This document shows positions 1 through 9,657 of a stretch of DNA of 64,000 bases, piece after piece. The notes below the pieces were generated by a model. The model did not search any database and had not been told where the DNA came from. It worked only from the letters and a program-made list of their open reading frames with translations. Every line of letters starts with the position of its first letter. The first letter of the stretch is position 1. The position numbers were made by a program, and so were the translations under genes. The stretch lies in contig CAZRDX010000040.1 in assembly GCA_964599235.1 (NCBI GenBank), positions 108,719 through 172,718 of the forward strand, written 5' to 3'. This DNA is from DRPN01 sp964599235. GTDB taxonomy: Bacteria > Bacteroidota > Bacteroidia > Bacteroidales > VadinHA17.

Positions 1-1783
1 ACTTGTCCCGGTAGGAATAGTTGGCACGGGCCAGGAAAGAGTTCATCACCTCCGTACGGGGATAGGTGATCAGAGGACGCGTGATCAGCGTTCCGTATTC
101 CGGGCCGTCGGTCATGAACTCCGTGGTGGAAAAGTTCTGCACCGTATAACTGCCGTCCTCCATGTAATTCCCGTCGTACACGTATCCCACTGTGGCATTG
201 ACCCTGTGGATCTTCTTGAAGACGCGGTTGTACATCAACAGGTTGTTGATGTTCCATGACCATTTTTCCTGGGTTCCCATGGCCAGTTTTCCGTTCGTGG
301 TCGCTCCCTGGTAGGTGGTCAGACCGTAGAACTTGCGACGGTCTTTGATCCGGTTGTTCCCGGCAGCTCTGACCTGGAACTTCAATCCCTTGACGGGCAA
401 CGTATAAGTCAGTGCCAGCGACATCATCGCCCGGAACTCTTTGGATTTCTCTTCATAATCATGGATCCAGGCCATAGGGTTGGAGGTTCTCAGTTCGCTC
501 ATAAAATCCTCCACATTGGCTCCCACCAGTGGATTGAAGACCACGGTACTCCGCACGAAACTGCCGTTGGTCCCCAGCTTGGTTCCGCTCTGGGGGTATT
601 TGCCGTTGCTGTAGAAAAGGGAGATACGGCCGTCGAGCTTCAGTTTACTGTTCAGCTGCTGAATGACATTGATACGCAGGTCTCCGTTCTGGAGGTGGGA
701 GTTCTCGGCCACTCCTTTGATATCATTGAAGCTGGAGGAAACGTAATAGCTCCCTTTGTCGGTCCCGCCGCTGAGCGACAGACCGGCCGTATGGGTCACC
801 CCCAGCCGGTAAGCGTAGTCCTGCCAGTTGATCTCCTGATAGGGTTCGTCACTGATCACCCCGTTGTTGTCAATACCATACACCTTGTCACCGTCAATGT
901 AATAATTGGGCATGGAATAGTTCAGGAGCGAGATCTCGTTCTGGTACTGGGCATATTCCACACCATCAAGCACTTCGAGTTTTTTGCTGATCTCGTTCAT
1001 TCCCACATTGTAATAGGCTTCCACTTTGCCTTTTCCTTCCTTTCCTTTTTTGGTGGTGATCAGGATCACACCGTTGGCACCCCGCGAACCGTAAATGGCG
1101 GTAGCTGAAGCATCTTTCAGCACTTCGATGCTTTCGATATCTTTCGGGTTGATGCCCATCAGCCCGTTCTGGTTCTCGGAATAGTCGTTGAAGTCAGCGG
1201 TTGGAGTAGCGTCTTCGGCTGCAGTGGTCACGATGATGCCATCCACCACGTAAAGAGGTTCGTTGTTGGCACGGAGGCTGTTGGTTCCCCGTATGCGCAC
1301 GCTGATCCCCATTCCGGGGTTCCCTTCGTTGCTGATCACCTGGACACCTGCAGCACGACCTTGCAGGAGCTGGTCCACCGTACCGTATTGTCTGGTCAGG
1401 TCATCTTCTAGCCTCACCGAGGAAGTCGCACCGGTGATGTCGCTCTTGCGCATGGTCCCGTAACCTACGACCACCACATCTTCCAGTTTTTTGGCTTGTT
1501 CCTGCAGGACCACATTGATGACCCGGCGGTCACCCACGTGAACCTCCTGCGTTTGATAGCCGATGAAGCGGAACAACAAAGTGTCCCGGCTTTCAGCCTG
1601 GATACTGTAAGTACCGTCCATACCGGTAATGGTGCCGGTATGAGTACCCTTGATCAGGATGTTCACGCCGGGCATGGGTTGCCCCGAAGCATCGGTCACC
1701 TTTCCCGTGACGGTCACCTGGGCGGTTGCCACCAGGATGCTCATCCCGAACAGCAGAATGAAAAACAAAGATCTCATAGGCAT
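1..1783 (-). CDS. SusC-like TonB-dependent outer membrane receptor (C-terminus beyond window)
   Basis: The reading frame is open to the window edge, so about 594 N-terminal residues are visible. They start with a signal peptide (MRSLFFILLFGMSILVATAQ), then a carboxypeptidase-D regulatory-like domain of about 75 residues, then a plug domain opening with VVVVGYGT and containing the typical DASATAIYGSRGANGVILITT-like stretch. This is the SusC family, which imports glycans or peptides across the outer membrane with TonB energy and a SusD partner. A SusD gene would lie beyond position 1. The start is either 1783 (MPMRSLFF) or 1777 (MRSLFF); neither has a clear Shine-Dalgarno sequence. The hybrid sensor upstream on the same strand is probably its regulator. 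The substrate cannot be told from the visible part. Confidence 0.95.
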   Translation of the reverse strand, partial: MPMRSLFFILLFGMSILVATAQVTVTGKVTDASGQPMPGVNILIKGTHTGTITGMDGTYSIQAESRDTLLFRFIGYQTQEVHVGDRRVINVVLQEQAKKLEDVVVVGYGTMRKSDITGATSSVRLEDDLTRQYGTVDQLLQGRAAGVQVISNEGNPGMGISVRIRGTNSLRANNEPLYVVDGIIVTTAAEDATPTADFNDYSENQNGLMGINPKDIESIEVLKDASATAIYGSRGANGVILITTKKGKEGKGKVEAYYNVGMNEISKKLEVLDGVEYAQYQNEISLLNYSMPNYYIDGDKVYGIDNNGVISDEPYQEINWQDYAYRLGVTHTAGLSLSGGTDKGSYYVSSSFNDIKGVAENSHLQNGDLRINVIQQLNSKLKLDGRISLFYSNGKYPQSGTKLGTNGSFVRSTVVFNPLVGANVEDFMSELRTSNPMAWIHDYEEKSKEFRAMMSLALTYTLPVKGLKFQVRAAGNNRIKDRRKFYGLTTYQGATTNGKLAMGTQEKWSWNINNLLMYNRVFKKIHRVNATVGYVYDGNYMEDGSYTVQNFSTTEFMTDGPEYGTLITRPLITYPRTEVMNSFLARANYSYRDK

Positions 1784-2022
1784 GAATTTTGGAGTTCAGT
1801 TTTCTGCCGGCAAAATACCCCTTTCCCGCCAGGACGGGATCCGTTCCTTTTCATTTTTGGTTCGATCATGTCCTTGTTTCGGCAAATAAGGATCTTCCGG
1901 ATAGCACGAAAACGGAACAAACGTTTTACCATCCTCTTAGCATCAGGAACACAGAATGATGCGGAGATCCCTGCAGGTTTGTTCCCGTACAAAAAGGTTG
2001 AAAATCGTCCGGCAAGGCAGGA

Positions 2023-5000
2023 TCATCCGTTCTTTTTACCGAGGTAGGAGGAAGGAGATTCCCCGAACTGTTTCTTGAAAGCGGTACTGAAATATTTGGC
2101 ATCCGAGAAGCCGCAGCGGTAGGCCACCTCACTCACGTTGTAACGTCCTGTTCGGAGCATTTCACGAGCTTTGTTGAGTCGTACCATGCGGATGAACTCA
2201 GCGGGAGAAAGGTCGATGAGTGAACGGAGCTTGTGGTAGAAGGCTGTGCGGCTCATCCCCGCAGCCGTATAAAGCATTCTCACGGAGAGATCGGGATCCG
2301 CGATGTTCTCTTCCACCACACGGGTGATCTTTTCCACGAACCGGCGGTCGTGTTCGTTCCGGAAGGAGGGGGCATCCCCTTCCCTTCCCTGTTGCATAAG
2401 GCGTTCTCTCAGCTGACGTCTGAGCTGGATCATGCTTTCGATACGGGCACTCAGGAGGGAGGTGTCGAACGGTTTGGTGATGTAGTCGTCGGCACCGGCT
2501 TCGAGACCCTTGAGGATATGATCCTTATCATCCAGTCCCGACAGGAGGATCACAGGGATGTGAGAGGTGGCCGGATCGTTCTTGATGCGTGCACATAGCT
2601 GACGGCCGTTCATACGTGGCATGGCCACATCGGCCAGTACCAGATCGGGTAGTTCCCGCATCGTCAGATGATACGCTTCCTGCCCGTCCGCTGCCGTGAT
2701 CACCCTGTATTGGTCACCCAGTTCCTTTGCGATATATGCACGCATCTCCTGATCATCTTCAGCCACCAGCACGGTAAAAGCCTTCTTTTTCGGTTCCCCG
2801 GATGTTCCATTGGTCCCCGCATCCGTTCCCTCTGCAACGGAAGGGAATGAATCATCCATCTGGCCGGACATGCCGACAGGGACTTTCAGCACGAAAGTGG
2901 TTCCACCTCCCTCTCGGCTTGTAAAAGCGATGGTGCCACCCAATGCCTTCACCATATCGTAAACAAGAGCCAGACCGATACCGCTTCCCGGTATGCCGGC
3001 ACGAACGGCATTCCCCGCCCGGAAGAAGGGACGGAAGATCTTCTTTTTTTCCCGTGCAGGGATCCCGATCCCCGAATCGGTCACCTTCAACAACCAAAAC
3101 TCCCCCTCCCGCTCGAGCCTAACATTCACAAACCCTCCCCGTTTGTTGAACTTCACGGCATTCGAAAGGAGGTTGCTGAGAATACGGTCCAACAGATCAG
3201 GATCACACAGGACTTCCAGTGAATCCGGAACACTTTCATAATGGATCTTCACCTCCCTGGCCCTGGCGATCAGGTCGAAAGCGAACACTTTGTTGCGTAC
3301 GAAAGCCACCAGGTCCAACCGTTCGGGGTGGACCTGTCCTGGTTTTTCGATGCGGCGGAAGTCCAGGAACTGTCCGATCTTTCTCTGGAGCTTGTCCAGG
3401 TTATGCAGTGCCAGGGAAAGCTTTTCCTCCGTCTTTTTGTTTTTTTCCTGCCGTACCAGATCACTGATCGGTGCCCGGATCAGTGTCAGGGGGGTTTTGA
3501 TCTCATGAGCCATGTTGGCGATGTATCTTAACTTCTCGCGGGCACTGCGTACATCGTGCATCAGCCGGTTGTAATAGAGTACCAGGAGCACCAGGGACAC
3601 GATCATCACTCCGTAGAGGAGAAATGCCACGGGCGTCTTCCAGAAAGGCGGTGTGATCACGATCGCCAGGGAACGTTCGGGGGGAGGTTCGCCAGCAAGA
3701 AGGGGGGTGATCAGCCGGACACGAAAGGTATACCTGCCGGGAGGAAGGTTGGTGTACACGGCCCGTCCCTGTCTGACCGGCTCCGACCAGTCATGATCGT
3801 ATCCTTCCAGCATCCAGCTGAAAGCAGCCTGTCCGGGATGGAAAAGATCGATGTTGGTAAAGCCGATGGAGAAAGCGTTCTCGTTGTACCGCAGGCGGAT
3901 GAACGAAGTGCGGTCGAGCATCTCCTCCCGCAACACATGGCTGTGACCCGGGACTTTTCGCTGGTTGACATACAGGTCGGTAAAGACCAGGTTCACCGCC
4001 ACGCGGGGTCGTCCGAGGGCTAAGGGGTCGAAGAGGGTGGCACCGTTGGTGCCTCCAGCGATCATCTCTCCCGAGGAGAGAAGGCAAATGGCGTGGTACT
4101 TGAAATCACCGGATAAGAGTCCGTCGCTGGGAAAATAATTGACGATCTCACCCCGCACAGGATCGATCCGGGAAAGACCCTGGTCGGTGAGTGCCCAGGC
4201 GCGTCCGGTCTTATCGCAACGGAGGGCCAGCACCTTATCGGAAGCCATGCCACGGCTCATGTCAAAACGGATGAGGGTATCCCGGCCCGGGAGGAAGAGT
4301 GCCACCCCCCCCATTTCACTTCCCACCCATAAGGCTGTATCGCCGGAAGATTCCAGCGTGCTCACCCTGCGCAAGGAGGCGGGCAGTATCCCCAGAGGTG
4401 CCAGATCAAGCCCTCCCTTCTGCTGGCGATAGAGCCCCTGAACCGTCCCCACCACCACCGTATTGCCAAAGTCGGTGATCGCCGCAACAGGAGGAATGAG
4501 ATAACGGTTGAGCGACCGGGCCTCGAAATCGTAAGCCAGCAACCGCACCTTCCCTCCCTGATGATCCGACCACAGGGTACGGTCTTCTTCGACGAAGAAC
4601 AAAGCCTTGGCATTGCGGCAGGAGGCCATCTCACGGGGAAGATAACGGTACCGGGGAGAGGCGGAAAAAACCTTCATTCTACGGATGAAGTAAGCCACCC
4701 AGAAGGTACCGTCCCGGGCATGCGTGATGGCGGTGACGACCTGGTTGCGTCCCTCCTTTTCCCCTCTCTCCAGTCTCTCCCACCGCTCTTCATCGCGGTA
4801 CCACAGCGAGACTCCCCGGTCGGTACCAAAGGCCACTACACCCGGACGCACCTCGTCGATGGCATGAATAACATTGTTCCTCAGGCTGTTCCGATTCCCT
4901 TTGACATGCCGGATGGTCACGAACGGCAAACGGTGAGGGTCGTAGATGTTGACCCCCCCAATATCCGTCATGATGAAATATAGGTCTTCGCGGGTTCTCA

Positions 5001-5934
5001 GGATGCCATGAACCACATTGGAACTGAGGGAGGCTTCCTTTTCCTGATCGTATACGAATCTTTGCTCGACCCGGCCGGGTTCGGGATCATACAGGAACAG
5101 GCCGGCACCGTTGGTCCCGATCATCAGTCTGCTGCTGTCGCATAACGTGAGGTCCCAGATCGGGAAGTCTTGCAGCTGCATGTTGTTGCCGGCCTCATGG
5201 AAGGAGGTGTCCCGGATATCCAGGTACCAGAGCCCGCGTTCACGTGTAGCAAGCCACAGCCGTTGCCTCTTTTTGTCCAACAACATAATGTTGACGGACA
5301 TGGTCTTTCCCTCAGGAAACCGTGCAAAGGGTTGCGGCTGAAGAAGATCCGGACGGCAAAAAAAGACGCCGCTCTTTTTCCCTACCAGGAAACCGTCGTG
5401 ATACGGTAAAAGAGAATAAACATCCCGTACCAACTGAGGGGAATAATTGCGTTGAACGGTATCCATACCGTGACGATAATAAAAGAACGAGGCGGGTGTG
5501 GCCACCAGGATATCCCCGTCGGGCGTGACCGTAGCGGCCAACACATATCGACCATGGTAAGGTCTGAAGGCATTGATCTGAACAAAACGGTCGCCGGACC
5601 GGTCGAAGCGGTAAACATAGTTCCGGTTGGAGACCACGTAGATACCGTTCCGCGCATCGCGGAAGATACGGTTGAACTGGTAACCCATGCCGGCGAACTC
5701 ACTTTGTCCTTCCAAAGGATAGTGAACCACGTTCTTACCGTCGTAACGGTCCACCCCTTCATCGGTAGTGATCCAGACAAAGCCCGTACTGTCCTGCACA
5801 GCCTGGTAGGTGCGGTTGGAACTGAGTCCCTCCCGAACGGTGAGATGACGAAAATCACCTTCTGCCATGACCGCACGGGTAAAAAATAATAAAAAGACGA
5901 TCGCCCCTGTATAGTAAACAGACCTTTTCAGCAT
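2023..5934 (-). CDS. Hybrid two-component system sensor/response regulator (HTCS)
   Basis: One 1303-residue protein carries a whole signalling pathway. After a signal peptide come Reg_prop beta-propeller repeats to about residue 690, a Y_Y_Y domain near 700-760, a membrane span at about 765-790, HisKA with phospho-acceptor His810 in AHEIKTP, HATPase_c (NLLSNAVKFN, DSGIGI, GSGIGLAL), a receiver domain with phospho-Asp1102 in LADVAMP, and a C-terminal AraC-type helix-turn-helix from about 1200. HTCS proteins sense periplasmic oligosaccharides and activate neighbouring SusC/SusD operons, so the SusC gene at 1783 is the likely target. I chose the start at 5934 (MLKRSVYYTG) because it begins a signal peptide behind a purine-rich GGAGAGAGGGAGGGAA stretch; the frame is open 13 codons further upstream. 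Confidence 0.96.
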   Translation of the reverse strand: MLKRSVYYTGAIVFLLFFTRAVMAEGDFRHLTVREGLSSNRTYQAVQDSTGFVWITTDEGVDRYDGKNVVHYPLEGQSEFAGMGYQFNRIFRDARNGIYVVSNRNYVYRFDRSGDRFVQINAFRPYHGRYVLAATVTPDGDILVATPASFFYYRHGMDTVQRNYSPQLVRDVYSLLPYHDGFLVGKKSGVFFCRPDLLQPQPFARFPEGKTMSVNIMLLDKKRQRLWLATRERGLWYLDIRDTSFHEAGNNMQLQDFPIWDLTLCDSSRLMIGTNGAGLFLYDPEPGRVEQRFVYDQEKEASLSSNVVHGILRTREDLYFIMTDIGGVNIYDPHRLPFVTIRHVKGNRNSLRNNVIHAIDEVRPGVVAFGTDRGVSLWYRDEERWERLERGEKEGRNQVVTAITHARDGTFWVAYFIRRMKVFSASPRYRYLPREMASCRNAKALFFVEEDRTLWSDHQGGKVRLLAYDFEARSLNRYLIPPVAAITDFGNTVVVGTVQGLYRQQKGGLDLAPLGILPASLRRVSTLESSGDTALWVGSEMGGVALFLPGRDTLIRFDMSRGMASDKVLALRCDKTGRAWALTDQGLSRIDPVRGEIVNYFPSDGLLSGDFKYHAICLLSSGEMIAGGTNGATLFDPLALGRPRVAVNLVFTDLYVNQRKVPGHSHVLREEMLDRTSFIRLRYNENAFSIGFTNIDLFHPGQAAFSWMLEGYDHDWSEPVRQGRAVYTNLPPGRYTFRVRLITPLLAGEPPPERSLAIVITPPFWKTPVAFLLYGVMIVSLVLLVLYYNRLMHDVRSAREKLRYIANMAHEIKTPLTLIRAPISDLVRQEKNKKTEEKLSLALHNLDKLQRKIGQFLDFRRIEKPGQVHPERLDLVAFVRNKVFAFDLIARAREVKIHYESVPDSLEVLCDPDLLDRILSNLLSNAVKFNKRGGFVNVRLEREGEFWLLKVTDSGIGIPAREKKKIFRPFFRAGNAVRAGIPGSGIGLALVYDMVKALGGTIAFTSREGGGTTFVLKVPVGMSGQMDDSFPSVAEGTDAGTNGTSGEPKKKAFTVLVAEDDQEMRAYIAKELGDQYRVITAADGQEAYHLTMRELPDLVLADVAMPRMNGRQLCARIKNDPATSHIPVILLSGLDDKDHILKGLEAGADDYITKPFDTSLLSARIESMIQLRRQLRERLMQQGREGDAPSFRNEHDRRFVEKITRVVEENIADPDLSVRMLYTAAGMSRTAFYHKLRSLIDLSPAEFIRMVRLNKAREMLRTGRYNVSEVAYRCGFSDAKYFSTAFKKQFGESPSSYLGKKNG

Positions 5935-5952
5935 TTCCCTCCCTCTCTCCTG

Positions 5953-5960
5953 CAAAGATA
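5953..5960 (-). promoter_or_regulatory. Possible -7 promoter element of the HTCS gene
   Basis: TATCTTTG on the minus strand matches the Bacteroidetes -7 consensus TAnnTTTG and lies 18 nt before the HTCS start codon. No good -33 TTTG is seen at the usual distance, so the call is weak. Confidence 0.3.
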
Positions 5961-5973
5961 CCAAAACTCCCAA

Positions 5974-6354
5974 GATACCCCGGTCCGCTTCCTTGTTACC
6001 ACGGCATCACTCCATGTACCCCAGGAAAACCAAAGAGCAATTTAGTCGATCTTATCATCCATATACTCTTGTTCCTCTGAGTATTATAATGCCATATCTA
6101 CGTAGCATACTACGTAGATAATTACGTAGCAGGCACAAAACATTATTATATTCATCTGAACCTGAACAGGATACGGTCTTCTCCGTCGCAAGGCTCATCT
6201 GAAGGTTAAGCAAAGGGTTCATTTTTGCCTGGCAGCTGAAAAAACACACAACAGGCTCACAGGGAGGGACGGCATTCTTCAACCATCTGGTACACTGACG
6301 GATACTCAGGCAGGAAGGAAGTTCATCGGAACGGACGGGCACAAGGCTTCCGGA
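5974..6354. other. Non-coding interval with palindrome
   Basis: About 380 bp between the HTCS gene and the nucleotidyltransferase, both on the minus strand. It is AT-richer than its surroundings. An open frame of 95 codons on the minus strand has no recognisable domain, and I do not call it a gene. The only structured element is the 26-bp palindrome at 6095-6120 and the further TACGTAG copy next to it. Confidence 0.6.
6095..6129. promoter_or_regulatory. 26-bp perfect palindrome plus extra TACGTAG copy
   Basis: TATCTACGTAG at 6095-6105 is the exact reverse complement of CTACGTAGATA at 6110-6120, with a 4-nt centre CATA. A further TTACGTAG follows at 6122-6129. The two arms and the extra copy all carry TACGTAG, itself a near-palindrome. 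No T-tract follows, so it does not look like a terminator. It is more like a binding site for a dimeric regulator about 160 bp upstream of the HTCS gene. The protein that would bind it is unknown. Confidence 0.45.
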
Positions 6355-7263
6355 TCACATATCCCATAATTTTTCCGGATAGATGCCTTTTTCCACGAGT
6401 TCCCGGATCTTCCGTATGACCACCGGTTTGTCTTCCTTGTAAGTGACCCCGAACCATTCCTCGCTGTTGGGTAGGACCTTCATGCGTATCTTTTCTTCCC
6501 TGATAAGGCGGGAGACCGGCAGGGGAATGAAGAATTCGGCCTTGGGATCATGGGCATGTTCCCGCACGAACTCGGTGAACTGTTTTTCCAGCTCATCAAA
6601 GATGCCCGGTTTGAAGCACCAGAAATTCATCGAGACCGGCTCATCTCCTTTGAGTTCGATGATCGAGCCGTCTTCCTGACGGGAAAGGATCTTTCCTCCT
6701 TCACGGTAGATCCGGGTATGTTCGGTGACCTCCAGAAGATAGCCGTCGGTACTGGTACGGCAAATCCCACGTGCCACGGAACCGTGGTCCGAAAGGGTGT
6801 TCTCAAGGCGATAGCCGACCATGGCATATTCATTCTCGTCATGGCTGCTGGCAAAAAACCGGACGGTCTGCCGGTAGGCTCCCGGACCGTAAAAATCATC
6901 AGCATTGATCACGGCAAAGGGAGTATCGATCTTTTCACGTGCGACCATCACCGCATGGCCGGTACCCCATGGTTTTTTGCGTTCGGGCGGCACCACCGTC
7001 CCTGGGGGAACCATCTCAAGTTCCTGATGTACAAAGTCGATCGGGATACGACCTTGCAGACGGGGCTCAAAGAAGGCTCTCACATCTTTCTCGATCTCCC
7101 GGCGCACCACAAAGACCACCCGCCCGTATCCGGCGCGTATGGCATCATAGATGGAATAGTCGATGATGGCCTCACCCGAAGGGCCCACCTGGTCGATCTG
7201 TTTGAGACCTCCGTACCGGCTACCCATCCCGGCAGCCAGGACAAGCAATACAGGTTTTTCCAT
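6355..7263 (-). CDS. NTP_transferase-family nucleotidyltransferase
   Basis: A 302-residue cytoplasmic enzyme with the sugar-nucleotidyltransferase signature LVLAAGMGSRYGGLKQ at the N-terminus, a conserved GTGHAV motif and the metal-binding INADDFYG motif near residue 122. Relatives transfer a nucleotidyl group to sugar phosphates. In Bacteroidetes, close homologues are often found with a small-molecule kinase, as in the AmgK/MurU cell-wall sugar salvage route. Here it is divergent from anmK, which fits a role in amino-sugar salvage, but that is inference from the neighbourhood. The substrate is not identifiable from sequence. Confidence 0.85.
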   Translation of the reverse strand: MEKPVLLVLAAGMGSRYGGLKQIDQVGPSGEAIIDYSIYDAIRAGYGRVVFVVRREIEKDVRAFFEPRLQGRIPIDFVHQELEMVPPGTVVPPERKKPWGTGHAVMVAREKIDTPFAVINADDFYGPGAYRQTVRFFASSHDENEYAMVGYRLENTLSDHGSVARGICRTSTDGYLLEVTEHTRIYREGGKILSRQEDGSIIELKGDEPVSMNFWCFKPGIFDELEKQFTEFVREHAHDPKAEFFIPLPVSRLIREEKIRMKVLPNSEEWFGVTYKEDKPVVIRKIRELVEKGIYPEKLWDM

Positions 7264-7289
7264 GACATAAGGGTTGTTTGGATCCGGGG

Positions 7290-7297
7290 CAAAAGTA
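7290..7297 (-). promoter_or_regulatory. Possible -7 element for the nucleotidyltransferase gene
   Basis: TACTTTTG on the minus strand fits TAnnTTTG and lies 26 nt before the start codon at 7263, in the short divergent region shared with anmK. No clear -33 element was found. Confidence 0.35.
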
Positions 7298-7339
7298 AGA
7301 AATCGTCAGCATTTTATTAAATTTACCCTTCAAAATCGG

Positions 7340-8431
7340 ATGAACACAGCACGGGAATACAGGATGGCCGGGATGATGTCGGGTACCTCGCTTGACGGGG
7401 TCGATCTGGTTCTGGCCCGTTTTATGGAAGAAGAAGGCCGTTGGTCCTGGGATATCGAGAAAGCGGAGACCCGCCCTTATACCCTTTCCTGGCGTGACCG
7501 TCTGCGTGAGGCCATTCACCTCGAGGGACGCGGTCTGATCCACTTGCACATTGAGTATGGCCGTTATCTCGGAGATCTTGTCCGAGCTTTTCTAAAGGAG
7601 GAGGAGCCGCCTTTGGCGGTGGTTTCGCATGGTCATACCCTTTTCCATCGTCCGGATGAGGGTTATACCTTCCAGCTGGGTGAGGGGCAGACGCTGGCTG
7701 TGACCAGCGGTCTGCCGGTGGTATACGATCTGCGTACGGCCGACGTGGCAGCCGGAGGAGAGGGAGCCCCGCTCGTCCCTGTCGGTGACCGTCATCTGTT
7801 CAGGGATTATGCCCTGTGTCTCAACCTGGGCGGCTTCGCCAACATCTCCTACGAAGAGAAAGGCCGGCGGATCGCCTATGATCTTTCTCCCGCCAACCTG
7901 GCCATGCAGCATGTGACACGTCCCCTGGGAAAAGATTACGATGAGGATGGGCGGATGGGAGCGCAGGGAAAGGTGGATCAGACTCTCCTGGAGGCCCTGA
8001 ACACCCTGGAGTATTATCATCTCCCCCCACCCCGGTCACTGGGCACGGAATGGCTCGAGACCCGTTTTTTTCCCGTGCTGGACCGTTTCCGGATCAGGCC
8101 CGAGGACAAGCTTCGCACACTTTATGAGCATATCGCTTTTCAGATCGTACGTCAGACCTCAGCCGTACCGCCGGGCCGCATGCTGGTCACGGGAGGCGGG
8201 GCCCACAACCTTTTTCTCGTGGGTCTGCTCCGGGAGAAATATCCCGGGGAAGTGGTGGTCCCCGACAAAATGATTGTCGATTTCAAGGAGGCACTCATTT
8301 TCGCTTTCCTCGGTCTGTTACGGCTGCTGTCCCGTCCCAATACCCTTGCTTCGGTCACCGGTGCCCGTTTTGACAGCGTTGCTGGCACCCTCGCCGATCC
8401 TTACGGAAGGCTGCAACTTTTCCTTACATAA
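7340..8431 (+). CDS. anmK: Anhydro-N-acetylmuramic acid kinase
   Basis: A 363-residue protein, the normal length for AnmK. The N-terminal MSGTSLDGVD motif is the ATP-binding signature of the family, and MLVTGGGAHN near the C-terminus is the second conserved ASKHA element. AnmK hydrolyses and phosphorylates 1,6-anhydro-MurNAc to MurNAc-6-phosphate in cell-wall recycling. I start at 7340 (MNTAREYRMAGMMSGTS); upstream in-frame codons would add 22 residues lying in the divergent promoter region. It is followed closely by the alcohol dehydrogenase gene, which may be co-transcribed. Confidence 0.95.
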   Translation: MNTAREYRMAGMMSGTSLDGVDLVLARFMEEEGRWSWDIEKAETRPYTLSWRDRLREAIHLEGRGLIHLHIEYGRYLGDLVRAFLKEEEPPLAVVSHGHTLFHRPDEGYTFQLGEGQTLAVTSGLPVVYDLRTADVAAGGEGAPLVPVGDRHLFRDYALCLNLGGFANISYEEKGRRIAYDLSPANLAMQHVTRPLGKDYDEDGRMGAQGKVDQTLLEALNTLEYYHLPPPRSLGTEWLETRFFPVLDRFRIRPEDKLRTLYEHIAFQIVRQTSAVPPGRMLVTGGGAHNLFLVGLLREKYPGEVVVPDKMIVDFKEALIFAFLGLLRLLSRPNTLASVTGARFDSVAGTLADPYGRLQLFLT

Positions 8432-8452
8432 CGAACCAAAAACCAGGTGAAG

Positions 8453-9589
8453 ATGAAAAACTTTGAAGCTTATAATCCGGTCCATCTCCATTTTGGTAAA
8501 GGTGTCGTCGAAGATCTGGGAACGGTCACGGCAGAATACGGTCAGCATGTTCTGTTGGTTTGCGGCCGTGGTTCCGTGAAGAAGTACGGGTACTACGATC
8601 AGGTCAGGGATTCCCTGCAGAAGGCCGGGCTCCGCATTACCGAGTTCGGGGGTATCCGTCCCAATCCGTTAGCTGCGGATGTCGATAAGGCGGTAGAGCT
8701 GGCCCGCCGCGAAAAGGTGGAAGTGATCGTCGCTTTGGGCGGGGGCAGTGTCATCGACTCGGCCAAGGTGATGTCTGTATGCATTCCGGAAAACCTGAAA
8801 GCCTGGGATGTCATGACCATGAAAGCACGACCTTCCGCGGCTCTTCCACTCATCGATGTGCTCACGGTTGCCGCCACCGGCACAGAGATGAATGCTGCGG
8901 CCGTTCTGCAGGACCCCGTGGCCGGTATGAAAAAAGGCCTGAAGATCCCTCTTTTCTATCCCAAACATTCATTCCTCGATCCTACCTATACCTTTACCGT
9001 GAACAGGGAATATACGGCTTACGGTATCGTCGATCTGATCGCTCATGCCCTGGAAGCTTTTTTCGATGGGGAAGTAGCACTCACCGACCGTTTTGTCGGC
9101 GAGATCATCCGGGATGCGATGCACTGGGCTCCGCTGGTCCTTGAGGAACCGGACAACTACGAATACCGCGCCAACATCATGCTGGATGCCACCTTCGCAC
9201 TCAACGGCGTGACCATGTACGGTCGTGCAGGAGGGGACTGGGGCGTTCATGCCATCGGACACGTGCTCTCGTTGCTGTATGATGTGCCCCATGGCGCTTC
9301 CCTTTCGATCGTCTATCCGGCATGGATGAAGCTCATGAAGAAAAGGATCCCGGAACGGATCGCCCGGCTCGGCGAAATGGTCTTCGGGGTCAGCAATCCC
9401 GACAAGACCATCGAAGAGTTCATTAAATTCTTCGTATTCATCAAGTCACCCGTTTATCTTGCTGACATAGGCATCGACAACGCCAGGAAAGCTGAGATCC
9501 TCGACCGGCTGATCCGTAACGGCGCTTCCGGCATGGCCCATCCTCTGAGCCCGGACGACCTGGAACGTATCGTCAGTTACATGATGTGA
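8453..9589 (+). CDS. Iron-containing alcohol dehydrogenase (YqhD/butanol dehydrogenase type)
   Basis: A 378-residue group III alcohol dehydrogenase. It shows the GGGSVIDSAK nucleotide-binding motif near residue 95, and the metal-ligand region with AHALEAFF and the later GVHAIGHVLS and DVPHGASLS histidines, as in NADPH-dependent butanol/aldehyde dehydrogenases. It probably reduces aldehydes to alcohols in the cytoplasm. An in-frame GTG at 8447 is an alternative start; the ATG at 8453 gives the usual MKNFEAYNPVHLHFG beginning. It lies 21 bp after anmK, but no functional link is evident. Confidence 0.94.
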   Translation: MKNFEAYNPVHLHFGKGVVEDLGTVTAEYGQHVLLVCGRGSVKKYGYYDQVRDSLQKAGLRITEFGGIRPNPLAADVDKAVELARREKVEVIVALGGGSVIDSAKVMSVCIPENLKAWDVMTMKARPSAALPLIDVLTVAATGTEMNAAAVLQDPVAGMKKGLKIPLFYPKHSFLDPTYTFTVNREYTAYGIVDLIAHALEAFFDGEVALTDRFVGEIIRDAMHWAPLVLEEPDNYEYRANIMLDATFALNGVTMYGRAGGDWGVHAIGHVLSLLYDVPHGASLSIVYPAWMKLMKKRIPERIARLGEMVFGVSNPDKTIEEFIKFFVFIKSPVYLADIGIDNARKAEILDRLIRNGASGMAHPLSPDDLERIVSYMM

Positions 9590-9604
9590 AGAGAGGACCC
9601 TTCT

Positions 9605-9634
9605 TTTGCTGCCTCCCTTCTTTTTTTACCTTTG
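9605..9634 (+). promoter_or_regulatory. Promoter of the C69 dipeptidase gene
   Basis: TTTG at 9605-9608 and TACCTTTG at 9627-9634 fit the Bacteroidetes -33/-7 pair with an 18-bp spacer, one shorter than usual. The -7 element ends 23 nt before the start codon. Confidence 0.5.
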
Positions 9635-9657
9635 CAGCATAACCTGAAATTGTTAAG

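Noticed and set aside
6055..6342. A 95-codon open frame on the minus strand in the 380-bp non-coding stretch
   Set aside because: No domain, no ribosome-binding site, and it spans the 26-bp palindrome.
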